Source: Caryophanales bacterium (GTDB lineage Bacteria > Bacillota > Bacilli > CAJFEE01). From it: DNA of 64,000 nucleotides. The translations under genes and the position numbers were made by a program. Of this stretch, positions 55,447 to 64,000 are shown one piece after another. The notes under the pieces were generated by a model that did not search any database, was not told where the DNA came from, and was given only the letters and a program-made list of their open reading frames with translations. Each line of letters opens with the position of its first letter. The first letter of the stretch is position 1. Location: contig JAQSYP010000001.1 of the NCBI GenBank assembly GCA_029256085.1, forward strand, positions 768,497-832,496, in the 5' to 3' direction.

Positions 55447-57234
55447 TTATAGTTCACTTGTTAAACTTAAAAATAATTCAACATCCTTATCAACTACTGA
55501 AATAGCATTCTCCCAGAAATCAACTTTAGTTATATCAATACCTAGATGCTTTAGAGCTAGTTGCTCAACAGACATACAACCTGTATCTTTTAGTAAATTT
55601 ATATAAGTATCTTCAAAGTTATCACGATCATTAAGATATTTTGCGTATATACCTAATGAAAATAAATAACCAAATGTATATGGGAAATTATAAAACGGTA
55701 TATCTGTTAAATAAAAATGCATTTTTGAAGCCCAAAATAATGGATGATATTTATCTAGTGAGTTTCCGAATGCCTCTTTTTGAGATTGTAACATCAAGTC
55801 ACTGATTCTTTCCCTACTTACAAGTCCATTTTTTCTTTCCTCATAAAATGAGGTTTCAAAAATAAATCTAGAATGGATATACATTAGTAGTGAAACAGCG
55901 TTTTGTAGCTTATTATCAATTAAAGAAATTTTTTCTTTAGAGTCATCTGTTCCTTTAATTGCTGCATCTATAACAAGAAGTTCAGCAAAAGTTGAAGCAG
56001 TTTCGGCTACATTCATCGTGTAATTTTTATTTAAGGAATGCACATCTTTCATTGTATCAGTATGGAATGCATGCCCTAATTCATGAGCTAACGTTGATAT
56101 GTTAGTTTGTGTTCCAGAATAAGTCATGAAAATCCTAGTCTCATTTTGCTCTGGAAAATCAGTACAAAAACCACCTGGACTTTTCCCAGGTCTATCTTCA
56201 ACTTCTATCCAACGATTTTCAAACGCTTTAGTTGCAAAGTTTCTTAATTTAGGACCAAATTCTTCAAATTTTTTTAATATAAAGTCTGAGCCTTCTTGAT
56301 ATGGCATAATCTTTGTGTGTTCTGATAAAGGAGCATGTAAATCAAACCAACTTAATTTACCAATCCCTAATATTGCTGCTTTTCTCTCCATGTATTTTAT
56401 TAGAGGTACTTTACTCTTTTCAACTGCTTTCCACATCGAGTCTAAAGTTTCAGATTGCATCCTATTTATCTTTAATGGTTCTCTTAAGAAATTATCCCAG
56501 CCTCTTAACTTGTATACTCTTAATCTAAATCCAGAAATATTATTTAAAATAGCTGCAAGATATTCTGAATGAATCAACCATTCATTTTCCCATTTTTCAA
56601 AGATTTGTTCTCGTAAGGCTCTATCTCCTGAGTCAAATAAATTGTAAGTTTGACCAGCTGATAGCTCTTCTCCTTTGAAATCAATTTTAAAATTGCTAAC
56701 TACTTTTTCATACATAATACCCCATGAATGATAACCATCAATAGACAACTCTGAGATAACCTTTTCTTCATTACTTGATAATGATTCTTTTGCCCCTTCT
56801 CTTCTTTCATTTAAAATAAAGTTTAGGGTATTAATTTCTGGACTTTTTAAAATATCATTCCATTCAATATCATCAATTAAAGATAGTTTTTTATCAAATA
56901 AATTCAAAGCATTTTGATAACTTGCATTAAGATCACTAACTTTACCACTAAGAATATCAGTATATTTATCATTCAAATCTTGAGATCTTAAGCAAGAAAT
57001 AAATGAATTACTCTGAATTAGTCGATTATCATTTAGTGCATGATAGGATATTATCTCCTTTAAAAGCACTATATTAACTTTGCCTCTTTCAACACTAAGT
57101 TTATTAATTAATAATTCCATTTCACTAATAGTATCTTCTAGGTTGGTTAAATAAGTTTGAAATTCGTAAGATTTGCTTCCTCCTTTAAATAAATTTTCAA
57201 GGTTCCAATTATGTGAAAGCATTTTCGATTCCAT
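55447..57234 (-). CDS. pepF: M3 family oligoendopeptidase (PepF type)
   Basis: A 595-residue metallopeptidase. The zinc motif HELGHAFH (about residue 389) and the downstream Glu in NVAETASTFAELLV are typical of clan MA, family M3B. The N-terminal helical part and the SQKEAFGNSLDKYHPLFWASKMHFYLTDIPFYNFPYTFGYLFS segment match the PepF/M3 group. It cleaves peptides in the cytoplasm. Start ATG 57234 follows AGGGTGAT. The GNAT gene is upstream by 4 bp, so the two are probably one operon. Confidence 0.94.
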   Translation of the reverse strand: MESKMLSHNWNLENLFKGGSKSYEFQTYLTNLEDTISEMELLINKLSVERGKVNIVLLKEIISYHALNDNRLIQSNSFISCLRSQDLNDKYTDILSGKVSDLNASYQNALNLFDKKLSLIDDIEWNDILKSPEINTLNFILNERREGAKESLSSNEEKVISELSIDGYHSWGIMYEKVVSNFKIDFKGEELSAGQTYNLFDSGDRALREQIFEKWENEWLIHSEYLAAILNNISGFRLRVYKLRGWDNFLREPLKINRMQSETLDSMWKAVEKSKVPLIKYMERKAAILGIGKLSWFDLHAPLSEHTKIMPYQEGSDFILKKFEEFGPKLRNFATKAFENRWIEVEDRPGKSPGGFCTDFPEQNETRIFMTYSGTQTNISTLAHELGHAFHTDTMKDVHSLNKNYTMNVAETASTFAELLVIDAAIKGTDDSKEKISLIDNKLQNAVSLLMYIHSRFIFETSFYEERKNGLVSRERISDLMLQSQKEAFGNSLDKYHPLFWASKMHFYLTDIPFYNFPYTFGYLFSLGIYAKYLNDRDNFEDTYINLLKDTGCMSVEQLALKHLGIDITKVDFWENAISVVDKDVELFLSLTSEL

Positions 57235-57238
57235 TTAA

Positions 57239-58141
57239 TCACCCTTTAATTATTTTTTTAAAAGATATAAATGATTCACCAAGTTCAAATCCAGTCTTTT
57301 TATAAACATTAACTGCATTTTCATTATCTGCATTTACGTTTAATATTGCTTTTTTATAACCAAGAGTGTTACCAAAGGCTAAAGCATAATTTAAAAGATA
57401 TTGCCCAAGACCTTTACCTCTAAACTCATAGTTAATTGCAATTGGACCAATTCCAATAACTGCTTCTTCATTATGTAATTCTTTATAGGTACGAATTATT
57501 CCAATAGGATTTTTCAGATGATATAAAATAAAAATTCCGTCTGGAATATAGTCATCTCTTTCGGATAAATCTCTTACTTCATCTGTTGACATAGGGATTT
57601 CCGATCCTTTTAAATCTTTAAATCCATCGTTTCTAATTTGTCTATATGTTTCACAGTCAGTTTGAAAATTCATTGGTTTAATATAATAATTTTCAGGTTG
57701 ATTTTTAATACGTACATTAGATAAGTCATTATGGATTAATATAAATATGTATCTATCAATAATGAAGCCTAAATCAATATATGTTTCGTTGAGATTCGAA
57801 TTATCATACTTACTAAATATAACTAATTCACTTAGGTGTGATACTGTTTTCTCTGTTTCTAAAAGTAAATTTCTGTAGACATTTATATCATCAATCATTG
57901 TATGTAGAATTCTAAATCTTGCGCGGTTTCCCCTTAAAAGGTATTCATTTGTCAATAGTGATGAAACACCAAAAATATCATTATTGACTAGTGCTAAAAA
58001 TGTTGGATTTTCATATTCTGAAATTTTAAATCTATCTAATTCCCAATCAATTAAATAGCTATCATCTAGAACATCTCTATGTTTTTTACAATATGAGATA
58101 AAAACATTGTAATTTTCTTCATTCAATTTTACAATCTTCAC
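57239..58141 (-). CDS. GNAT family N-acetyltransferase
   Basis: A 300-residue protein with the acetyl-CoA loop in the C-terminal half (IAINYEFRGKGLGQYLLNYAL, Q/R-x-x-G-x-G type) and LNVNADNENAVNVYKKTGFELG after it. The N-terminal 140 residues look like a second, degenerate GNAT-like domain. RBS TGGAGGTG. The acceptor is unknown. It lies directly upstream of the peptidase gene. Confidence 0.9.
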   Translation of the reverse strand: MKIVKLNEENYNVFISYCKKHRDVLDDSYLIDWELDRFKISEYENPTFLALVNNDIFGVSSLLTNEYLLRGNRARFRILHTMIDDINVYRNLLLETEKTVSHLSELVIFSKYDNSNLNETYIDLGFIIDRYIFILIHNDLSNVRIKNQPENYYIKPMNFQTDCETYRQIRNDGFKDLKGSEIPMSTDEVRDLSERDDYIPDGIFILYHLKNPIGIIRTYKELHNEEAVIGIGPIAINYEFRGKGLGQYLLNYALAFGNTLGYKKAILNVNADNENAVNVYKKTGFELGESFISFKKIIKG

Positions 58142-58190
58142 ATTTACACCTCCAATCGCAAATATATATCATATTAAATTAATAAACAAT

Positions 58191-58220
58191 AAAAAAGCAT
58201 ACTTTGTCGTATGCTTTTTA
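58191..58220 (-). terminator. Terminator after the MBL-fold gene
   Basis: AAAAAGCATAC pairs with GTATGCTTTTTT around GACAAA; T run on the minus strand. Confidence 0.8.
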
Positions 58221-59051
58221 GTGTACATATTTACCATGCTTTGGTATTGCTATTTTATCGAAGTTATTAGCGAGATTATACAAATTCTTACTTAGATCAT
58301 CGTTCGTTGCAGGTAGACCATGACCTGTAATAGCTAGTTTTGGTTGTAATTCTGCCAACTTTTTAACTGATTCCCAAGAAGATTGCCAATCAGTAGTATA
58401 ATACCTAGGTGGACCATTTATTTCAAAGTCTTGTGTTAAGACTTTAAAAAGTGAATCCTGTCTAACTGTTATAAAAGCATCACCTGCAATTAGGGATCTA
58501 TCATTTTCTCTAAATAATGATATATGTCCAGGAGTATGACCTGGTGTATGAATCCATCTCCATCCAGGAAGCTCATCGATTACTCCAGTAGGATTAAGCT
58601 CTTCGCATTCTATATTAATACCGTCATTTGGAAAAAATTTAGAAATCTTTGCAATTGCTCCCCCTTCAACTGTCCAGTCAGGATCAGGGTAATTTTTCCT
58701 TCCGATTAAGTAAGGAATCTCGTCTTTATGAGCGTATACTTTAACTCCCCAATGGTTTACTAAATCAGTAATACTGCCAATGTGGTCAAAATGTCCGTGT
58801 GTTAATATTATTGCTTTAGGACATGCGGATACTCCGAATCTATTTTCAGCTGCTTTAATTATTTCATCTGAACTATTAGGCATCCCTGAATCAACTAATA
58901 CCCAATCATTTGGATTCTCTGAATAACCAATAAATGCGATATTTACTATTTGGACAGTATACGAGTATATATCTGGTACTACTTCTATTCCTAACCCATT
59001 AGATATGGATGTCATTGGTATAAAAGTTGACTCTGATATGCTTTTGTCCAC
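58218..59051 (-). CDS. Metallo-beta-lactamase fold hydrolase
   Basis: A 277-residue MBL-fold protein with the zinc site THGHFDHIGS (H-x-H-x-D-H), HTPGHTPGHISLF and AGDAFI (further His and Asp ligands), and ITGHGLP near the C-terminus. The AIIL-THGHFDH arrangement fits the general glyoxalase II-like/lactonase groups; the substrate is not evident. I choose GTG 59051, 8 nt after AGG, over the GTG at 59060 inside the RBS. Confidence 0.9.
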   Translation of the reverse strand: MDKSISESTFIPMTSISNGLGIEVVPDIYSYTVQIVNIAFIGYSENPNDWVLVDSGMPNSSDEIIKAAENRFGVSACPKAIILTHGHFDHIGSITDLVNHWGVKVYAHKDEIPYLIGRKNYPDPDWTVEGGAIAKISKFFPNDGINIECEELNPTGVIDELPGWRWIHTPGHTPGHISLFRENDRSLIAGDAFITVRQDSLFKVLTQDFEINGPPRYYTTDWQSSWESVKKLAELQPKLAITGHGLPATNDDLSKNLYNLANNFDKIAIPKHGKYVH

Positions 59052-59067
59052 TACAATCACCTACTAC

Positions 59068-59505
59068 TCATTTATTATTATGTAATAGTACTCTTAAACG
59101 ATCAACAATTGTTCTATCTTTTGATAACATCTTTTCAATTACATCTTCAGTTGTAGGATCAGTTTCATTAGTCAAAAATTTCTCTAATGAAGACAAACCC
59201 ATATGTTCACCCTTTATTGCACCTTTTATAATGTCCTTTGTCTTTGTAGGATATCCGCTTAATTCTATAGCAAATTCAGTTAATGTACCTATAATCCCAG
59301 TACTATTTACCGCTGTACCACCAAGTTGATGAATCCGCTCTACGATGGTATCTGCATGTTCTCTATGTATTTTTTGAATTTCGATTAGCTCTTCCTTTAG
59401 CTTTGGATTTATCGTTGTTTCAAGATAATTTTCATATGAGTGAATTCCCATATATTGCCCTTCAAGTAACTTGTTTAATTCCTTAATTGTTTTTTGATTA
59501 TCCAT
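59068..59505 (-). CDS. DUF2383 ferritin-like protein
   Basis: A 145-residue four-helix-bundle protein. NKLLEGQYMGIHSYENYLE and IHREHADTIVERIHQLGG have the E...ExxH spacing of ferritin-like carboxylate di-iron proteins and fit DUF2383. The second pair of ligands (GEHMGLSSLEKFL) is also seen. RBS AGGGGTGAAATT. It is 16 bp upstream of the MBL gene. Storage or redox role unknown. Confidence 0.82.
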   Translation of the reverse strand: MDNQKTIKELNKLLEGQYMGIHSYENYLETTINPKLKEELIEIQKIHREHADTIVERIHQLGGTAVNSTGIIGTLTEFAIELSGYPTKTKDIIKGAIKGEHMGLSSLEKFLTNETDPTTEDVIEKMLSKDRTIVDRLRVLLHNNK

Positions 59506-59553
59506 AATTTCACCCCTTACATATATAATTCCCAATTACATTCAAATAAACAA

Positions 59554-59583
59554 ATAAAAGCAGAAGAATTATCTTCTGCTTAT
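59554..59583 (-). terminator. Terminator after the NitT/TauT-type ABC operon
   Basis: AAGCAGAAGA pairs with TCTTCTGCTT around TAAT, followed by a T-rich tract on the minus strand. Confidence 0.8.
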
Positions 59584-60395
59584 CAGCGGTTAAATTCACG
59601 ATTCCCAACTACATACTTTTCTACTCGATCAACTATTATATACATTAACGCAGCGAATATTAGAATTATGCAAACGCTTGTTAGAACTAGTGTGAAATCA
59701 AAAACTTGGAACCCATATACAATAAGATAACCTAATCCTTGTCTTGAAACTAAGAATTCTCCAACTATTATACCAACCCATGCTAAACCAACGTTTACTT
59801 TTAGAGATGAAACAATCGTGGGAAATGAGCATGGGAAAATAACCTTTTTAAAAATCTGTGCCTTCGAAGCACCGAATGATTTTACAACTAAAATATAGTT
59901 TGGTTCAGTATCCCTAAAACTCTGATATATAACTAAAGTTGTAACTATGATAGATATAATAACACCCATTGCAATAACCGAAATTATATTTGGTCCAAAA
60001 ATTACTATAATTATTGGACCAATTGCTACTTTCGGTAGTGCATTTAAAACAACTAAATAAGGGTCTAGGACATTTGATGCAAATGAATGCCACCAGAGCA
60101 TTGCAGCTATTAAGGTACCGAATACTGTACTAATTATAAAGGCCGCTACCGTCTCAGATACAGTCATTACTATATGAGGTGTAAAATATCCCTCTCCAAT
60201 TCTAAGTTTTAAAAGATTGAAAATATCCATTGGAGAAGAAAATAGTAATGGATCAATCCATAATTTATTACTTGATATTTGCCATATTACTACAAAACTT
60301 AATAGTATTATTATTTGCACAAACAATATTAAATATTTTTTTCTTTTAAGGTCTGTTAAATATTTTTTATGAAGGGATGAAAAATAATTATCCAA
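59583..60395 (-). CDS. ABC transporter permease, NitT/TauT/thiamine-precursor type
   Basis: A 270-residue permease with about six membrane segments and the EAA loop VKSFGASKAQIFKKVIFPCSFPTIVSSLKVNVGLAWVGIIVGEFL. I choose the TTG at 60395 because AAGGAG lies 10 nt upstream within the ATPase gene, giving an 8-bp overlap. Longer frames to 60458 would run well into that gene. Partner of the next two proteins. Confidence 0.9.
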   Translation of the reverse strand: MDNYFSSLHKKYLTDLKRKKYLILFVQIIILLSFVVIWQISSNKLWIDPLLFSSPMDIFNLLKLRIGEGYFTPHIVMTVSETVAAFIISTVFGTLIAAMLWWHSFASNVLDPYLVVLNALPKVAIGPIIIVIFGPNIISVIAMGVIISIIVTTLVIYQSFRDTEPNYILVVKSFGASKAQIFKKVIFPCSFPTIVSSLKVNVGLAWVGIIVGEFLVSRQGLGYLIVYGFQVFDFTLVLTSVCIILIFAALMYIIVDRVEKYVVGNREFNR

Positions 60396-61152
60396 GTTTT
60401 TCCATCTCCTTCCAAATATGATCAAATAATTTTGCGAATTCAGGATGCTGTCTAGCATTGAATGGATTTAATTGCTTTAAATCCTCTGGTACAATAATTT
60501 CATGTGCAATAGTACCAGGATCTTTATTAAAAATATAAATTCTATCACATACTGCAATTGCCTCTTCAATATCATGGGTAACTAGTATTGCTGACTTTTT
60601 AAATTGCTTTAAAGTATGAAAGACTAACTCTTCTAATTTAATTTTTGTTTGATAATCTAGGGCAGAGAATGGCTCATCTAGTAAAAGTATTTCCGGTTGA
60701 GTAGCTAATGTTCTTACCAGTGCAACTCTTTGTCTCATTCCGCCAGATAATTGTTGAGGATAATCTTGCTCTACATTCTCAAGCCCTACTTGTTTTAGTA
60801 AGTTTAGTGCATATCTAATATTTTCTGGGCTTTTAATTTTGTTAATTTCTAAACCAATTACAATATTTTCTTCAATTGTTCTCCAAGGATATAAAAAATC
60901 CTGTTGTAACATATAGCCTATTCTATTAGTTGGTTTTTCAATTTGTATATCTTTTATATAAACATTTCCAATAGTTGGCTTTAAGAGGCCGGATATAATT
61001 GAAAGTAATGTAGTTTTACCACATCCACTCGGACCTAAAAAGGCAACAAATTCATTATCGTTTATTTCTAAATTTACATTATCTAACACTACTTTATAGT
61101 CATCACTTGAGAAAAAAACTTGAGTAATTTTATCAATTTTTAATAGGGACAT
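60388..61152 (-). CDS. ABC transporter ATP-binding protein, NitT/TauT type
   Basis: A 254-residue ATPase: Walker A GPSGCGKTT (about 37-45), Q-loop MLQQDFLYPWRT, signature LSGGMRQR, Walker B ILLLDEPFSALD and H-loop THD. The PWRT stretch after the Q-loop is common in the SsuB/TauB/ThiZ group. The ATG 61152 has a GTAGGTGGGG RBS. It lies 9 nt after the substrate-binding protein gene. Confidence 0.93.
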   Translation of the reverse strand: MSLLKIDKITQVFFSSDDYKVVLDNVNLEINDNEFVAFLGPSGCGKTTLLSIISGLLKPTIGNVYIKDIQIEKPTNRIGYMLQQDFLYPWRTIEENIVIGLEINKIKSPENIRYALNLLKQVGLENVEQDYPQQLSGGMRQRVALVRTLATQPEILLLDEPFSALDYQTKIKLEELVFHTLKQFKKSAILVTHDIEEAIAVCDRIYIFNKDPGTIAHEIIVPEDLKQLNPFNARQHPEFAKLFDHIWKEMEKLG

Positions 61153-61161
61153 AATCCCCAC

Positions 61162-62184
61162 CTACTTTATTACTTTATTTGCAATCGTTGTATCAACTAG
61201 TGCCTCATAAGGTACATCTTCTGTAATTGCTTTTGCATCTTTCATGATTTTTAACAAATTATTCCATTCATCTTTATCTAAAATTGGATTAGTTGCAAAC
61301 GAATTTTGAGTTTTATAGCGGTCAATTACACTTACTGATATATCATTGCTTGTTTCCTTAAAAAATGGTTGAACTACGTCTGCTATTTCTTGCGCACTAT
61401 GAGTGTCTACCCAACTTTGTGCTTCGTAGATAGCTTTAGTGAACTTTTCAATTGTCTCTTTGTTTTCTTTAATATAACTTTCCTTTGACATAAATGAAGT
61501 ATAAGGAACCTTACCAGATTCATTACCAAATGAAGCTACAATAAAACCTTTGCCTTCTTTCTCGAAAATACTAGCAGTAGGCTCGAATAATTGAACGAAA
61601 TCTCCTGTTCCTGACGCGAAAGCATTCGCAATATTAGCAAAATCAATGTTTTGAATTAATTTTAAATCTTTATGAGGATCAATACCGTGATTTCTTAATA
61701 CAAACTCACCTACCATTTGCGGCATACCACCAGTTCTCTGACCTAAAAATGTTACCCCGTTTAAGTCACTCCAGTTAAAATGATCTAATTTCTCTCTAGA
61801 TACTAAAAAAGTCCCGTCTGTTTGAGTTAATTGTGCAAAGTTAATAATTGGATCTTTTGCTTTTTGATTATGAACATATATTGATGTTTCAGAGCCTACT
61901 AGTGCAATATCAGCACCGCCTGAGAGGAGCGTAGTCATAGTTTTATCTCCACCCCAAGTAGTTTGCAAGTCAACTTTTAATCCTTGTTTTTCAAAAAAAT
62001 CTTTCTCTATTGCTACGTATAGTGGTGCGTAAAATAGTGAATGAGTAACTTCTGCTAACCTCACAGTTGTAACTTTTTCAGTCTTCTTTTCATCCTTGTC
62101 GACCTTTGTACTGTTGTCAGAACTACATGCAGCAGATGAAAAAATTACGATAAATATAGTAAATAGCATGAATAGTTTTTTCAT
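61162..62184 (-). CDS. ABC transporter substrate-binding lipoprotein (NMT1/THI5-like)
   Basis: A 340-residue lipoprotein with signal and lipobox FSSAAC at about 15-20. The body is a type II periplasmic-binding fold of the NMT1/SsuA group (HSLFYAPLYVAIEKDFFEKQGLKVDLQTTWGGDKTMTTLLSGGADIALVGSE). Related proteins bind sulfonates, nitrate or pyrimidine thiamine precursors. No riboswitch is visible upstream (no thi box), and the mccAB genes follow, so a sulfur compound is one possibility among several. AGGAGG RBS. Confidence 0.9.
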   Translation of the reverse strand: MKKLFMLFTIFIVIFSSAACSSDNSTKVDKDEKKTEKVTTVRLAEVTHSLFYAPLYVAIEKDFFEKQGLKVDLQTTWGGDKTMTTLLSGGADIALVGSETSIYVHNQKAKDPIINFAQLTQTDGTFLVSREKLDHFNWSDLNGVTFLGQRTGGMPQMVGEFVLRNHGIDPHKDLKLIQNIDFANIANAFASGTGDFVQLFEPTASIFEKEGKGFIVASFGNESGKVPYTSFMSKESYIKENKETIEKFTKAIYEAQSWVDTHSAQEIADVVQPFFKETSNDISVSVIDRYKTQNSFATNPILDKDEWNNLLKIMKDAKAITEDVPYEALVDTTIANKVIK

Positions 62185-62296
62185 TTATATCCTCCTATTT
62201 GTGTATTTAATGGGCTATTTCAATATATCGTATGAAAAATTAAGCTACTATGTGAGATATTTAATTATTGAAAGAAGTAATAATATGTGAAAAATA

Positions 62297-62324
62297 AAAA
62301 ACACAGCACGGATGCTGTGTTTAA
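62297..62324 (-). terminator. Terminator after mccB
   Basis: AACACAGCA pairs with TGCTGTGTT around a 4-nt loop, then a long T tract on the minus strand. Confidence 0.8.
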
Positions 62325-62338
62325 GGACTTGGTATTAG

Positions 62339-63472
62339 TTATTTATTAAAAGCTTGTTCTAGGTCTTCAATTAAATCGTCAACGTCTTCTAAGCCGACTG
62401 ATATTCTAACTAAACCGTCTGTTATCCCTAATTCTGCTCTTCTTTCTGCAGGGATAGATGCATGAGTCATTTTAGCAGGTAAAGAAATTAAGCTTTCGAC
62501 TGCACCAAGACTTTCAGCTAGAGTAAAATAGTGCACATCTTTTAAAATTTGCTCAGCTTTTTCCGCACTTCCAACATCAAATGAAACCATTCCACCAAAC
62601 CCACTAGCTTGAGATAAATGAACATCATGACCTTTATGCTCACTCAGGCCAGGATAATAAATTTTACTTACCAACTTATGATTTTTTAAAAATTCTACTA
62701 TCTTTTTTGTATTGGATTCAATCTCTTCCATTCTAATTGCTAGAGTTTTAATTCCTCTAATTAGCAGCCAACTATCTTGTGGTCCAAGTACTGCACCAAT
62801 AGAATTCTGATAGAAATGTAACTCGGTTGCTAGTTGTTCAGAATCAACTACTACTAAACCAGCTACAACATCACTATGACCACCCAAATACTTTGTTGCG
62901 CTATGAAGAACTATGTTTGCTCCGTGCAAAATAGGATTCTGCCAGTAAGGAGTTGAGAATGTATTATCTACAATTAGTAGTAAACCGTTATCTTTAGCAA
63001 TCTTTGAAACTTCACTAATGTTAGTTATTTTTAGTAATGGATTTGTTGGTGTCTCAACATAAATAGCTTTAGTATTGCTTTTTATATTTTTAATAATTTC
63101 TTCCGTGCTACTTGTATCAACAAAATCAACTTCAATCTTGTGCTTATTCAATACTTTGGTCATTAATCTAAAGGTTCCACCATAAACATCATCAGTTAAA
63201 ATTATATGGTCACCAGCTGAGAATAAATTCATTACTGTTGTTATTGCAGCCATTCCTGAAGCGAAAGCAAATCCAGCTGCACCACCTTCTAGATCTTTAA
63301 TCAATTGTTCAAGTGCATGTCTAGTCGGATTTCCTGTTCTAGCGTACTCATAAACAAAGTTACCAACACCATTTTGCTTGAATGTACTCGCGTGGTGTAT
63401 AGGAACCGATACAGCGCCAGTATGTTCGTCTCTAGAAATTCCGCCGTGTATCATCATTGTCTTTTTTTTCAT
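62339..63472 (-). CDS. mccB: Cystathionine gamma-lyase/homocysteine gamma-lyase-like enzyme (MccB)
   Basis: A 377-residue Cys/Met metabolism PLP enzyme. The PLP lysine is in HSATKYLGGHSDVVAG (about residue 193), with YARTGNPTRHALEQ and FASGMAAITTV before it. The family includes MetB/MetI and MccB. I favour MccB because it starts 1 nt after a cysteine-synthase-type gene, the mccA-mccB order of B. subtilis, where the pair converts homocysteine to cysteine. MetI-like activity cannot be excluded. RBS GGAGGATATCTG. Confidence 0.88.
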   Translation of the reverse strand: MKKKTMMIHGGISRDEHTGAVSVPIHHASTFKQNGVGNFVYEYARTGNPTRHALEQLIKDLEGGAAGFAFASGMAAITTVMNLFSAGDHIILTDDVYGGTFRLMTKVLNKHKIEVDFVDTSSTEEIIKNIKSNTKAIYVETPTNPLLKITNISEVSKIAKDNGLLLIVDNTFSTPYWQNPILHGANIVLHSATKYLGGHSDVVAGLVVVDSEQLATELHFYQNSIGAVLGPQDSWLLIRGIKTLAIRMEEIESNTKKIVEFLKNHKLVSKIYYPGLSEHKGHDVHLSQASGFGGMVSFDVGSAEKAEQILKDVHYFTLAESLGAVESLISLPAKMTHASIPAERRAELGITDGLVRISVGLEDVDDLIEDLEQAFNK

Positions 63473-63473
63473 T

Positions 63474-64000
63474 TCAGATATCCTCCGAATAAATATTTTT
63501 ACTCATATATCTCTCACTACTATCAGGGAATATAGTTACAATATTTGTAGGTTTATTATATTTATGTGATTCTTGTATTACAGCTTCAAATGCTGCTCCA
63601 GATGAGCTACCTACAAGTAATCCATTTGTGGTAGCTAACTCTCTAACTCTCTTAAAAGCGTCTTTATCTAAAATAGTATAAATGTCGTCTACTAAAGAGC
63701 TATTGAAAAACGGAGGTATTAGCTCGACACCGATCCCTTCAGTTAAATGTGGACCAGACTCTCCACCATTTAATATAGAACCTTCTGGCTCAACGACAAT
63801 CGCCTTTATATTAGGATTCATTTCTTTAAAGTATTTTGAAATACCGGCAAATGTTCCACCTGTACCCGCACCAGCGATAAAAACATCAATCTTACCTTCT
63901 AATGCATTGTATATTTCTGGACCGAGTGTAGTTATATATGTTTTAGGGTTATTCTCATTTTGGAATTGCTGTGGTGAATATGAATCAGGTGTATTTATCA
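63474..64000 (-). CDS. mccA: Cystathionine beta-synthase/cysteine synthase-family protein (partial)
   Basis: The C-terminal 175 codons of a fold-type II PLP enzyme whose 5' end is beyond the window. AGAGTGGTFAGISKYFKEMNP is the phosphate-binding GTGGT loop, and VGSSSGAAFEAVIQESHKY follows. The direct junction with mccB identifies it as MccA (O-acetylserine-dependent cystathionine beta-synthase) rather than CysK. The internal ATG at 63821 is not a start. Confidence 0.85.
   Translation of the reverse strand, partial: INTPDSYSPQQFQNENNPKTYITTLGPEIYNALEGKIDVFIAGAGTGGTFAGISKYFKEMNPNIKAIVVEPEGSILNGGESGPHLTEGIGVELIPPFFNSSLVDDIYTILDKDAFKRVRELATTNGLLVGSSSGAAFEAVIQESHKYNKPTNIVTIFPDSSERYMSKNIYSEDI

Noticed and set aside
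62185-62338. Thiamine or SAM riboswitch upstream of the ABC importer
   Set aside because: No thi-box (CUGAGA...) or S-box sequences were found; the region only holds an AT-rich leader and the mccB terminator.

Overview
The window looks like chromosomal DNA of a low-GC, endospore-forming member of the Bacillaceae. Three small spore proteins (SspP, SspN, Tlp) and the spore cortex-lytic enzyme SleL/YaaH are present, RBSs are of the AGGAGG/GGTGAT type, and a branched-chain amino acid T-box is recognisable. From about 3.9 to 18.8 kb the gene order follows the Bacillus subtilis ccdA-yneI-ccdC-...-sspP-acnA-yneN-sspN-tlp-...-plsY-yneT-parE-parC block, recalled from general knowledge. I cannot name the species. 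No tRNA, rRNA, CRISPR array or intact insertion sequence was seen.

Layout. 0-3.9 kb: the tail of a probable tRNA 2-selenouridine synthase, then a heterodimeric ABC exporter. 3.9-18.8 kb: cytochrome c biogenesis genes, a selenocysteine-containing SelD, SspP, aconitase, thioredoxin-like, FbpB-like, SspN, Tlp and SleL genes, a HesB-like selenoprotein, PlsY, a CoA-binding protein and topoisomerase IV. 18.8-21.7 kb: soluble chemoreceptor-like protein, DegV and EcsC-family protein. 21.7-33.5 kb: a branched-chain amino acid locus on the minus strand, ilvE-ilvD-[Leu T-box]-ilvB-ilvN-ilvC-leuA-leuB-leuC-leuD-pheA, with a candidate CodY box upstream of ilvE. 33.5-35.6 kb: a sulfide/persulfide module (SQR, DsrC-type protein, DsrE-like protein). 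35.6-42.7 kb: YebC-family regulator, AGCS symporter, two uncharacterised proteins, CDP-alcohol phosphatidyltransferase, an internally deleted IS1182-like element, a GIY-YIG protein, a DUF2087 regulator and two YsnF-type (DUF2382) proteins. 42.7-48.7 kb: a two-gene AmmeMemoRadiSam set, an unknown gene, a holin-family protein, pyrophosphatase and an AlaX-type editing protein. 48.8-50.8 kb: an RNPP-type HTH-TPR regulator followed by an unannotated 46-codon exported peptide. 50.9-55.4 kb: serC-serA-DUF1015-lipase. 55.4-64 kb: PepF-like peptidase, GNAT, MBL-fold hydrolase, ferritin-like protein, a NitT/TauT-type ABC importer and the mccAB reverse trans-sulfuration genes (mccA cut by the window edge).

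Two themes stand out. First, selenium: two genes read through in-frame UGA codons (SelD and HesB-like), each with a SECIS-like hairpin just downstream. A probable selenouridine synthase lies at the left edge, so selenophosphate probably feeds both selenoprotein and tRNA modification. Second, peptide signalling: the HTH-TPR regulator at 49.0-50.2 kb and the exported peptide starting 2 nt after its stop codon form a self-contained candidate quorum-sensing pair. A TATTGGGGT motif occurs three times in the adjacent upstream region.

Starts were adjusted to the best RBS where the longest reading frame began upstream of it. Protein assignments rest on motif and sequence recognition without database searches.
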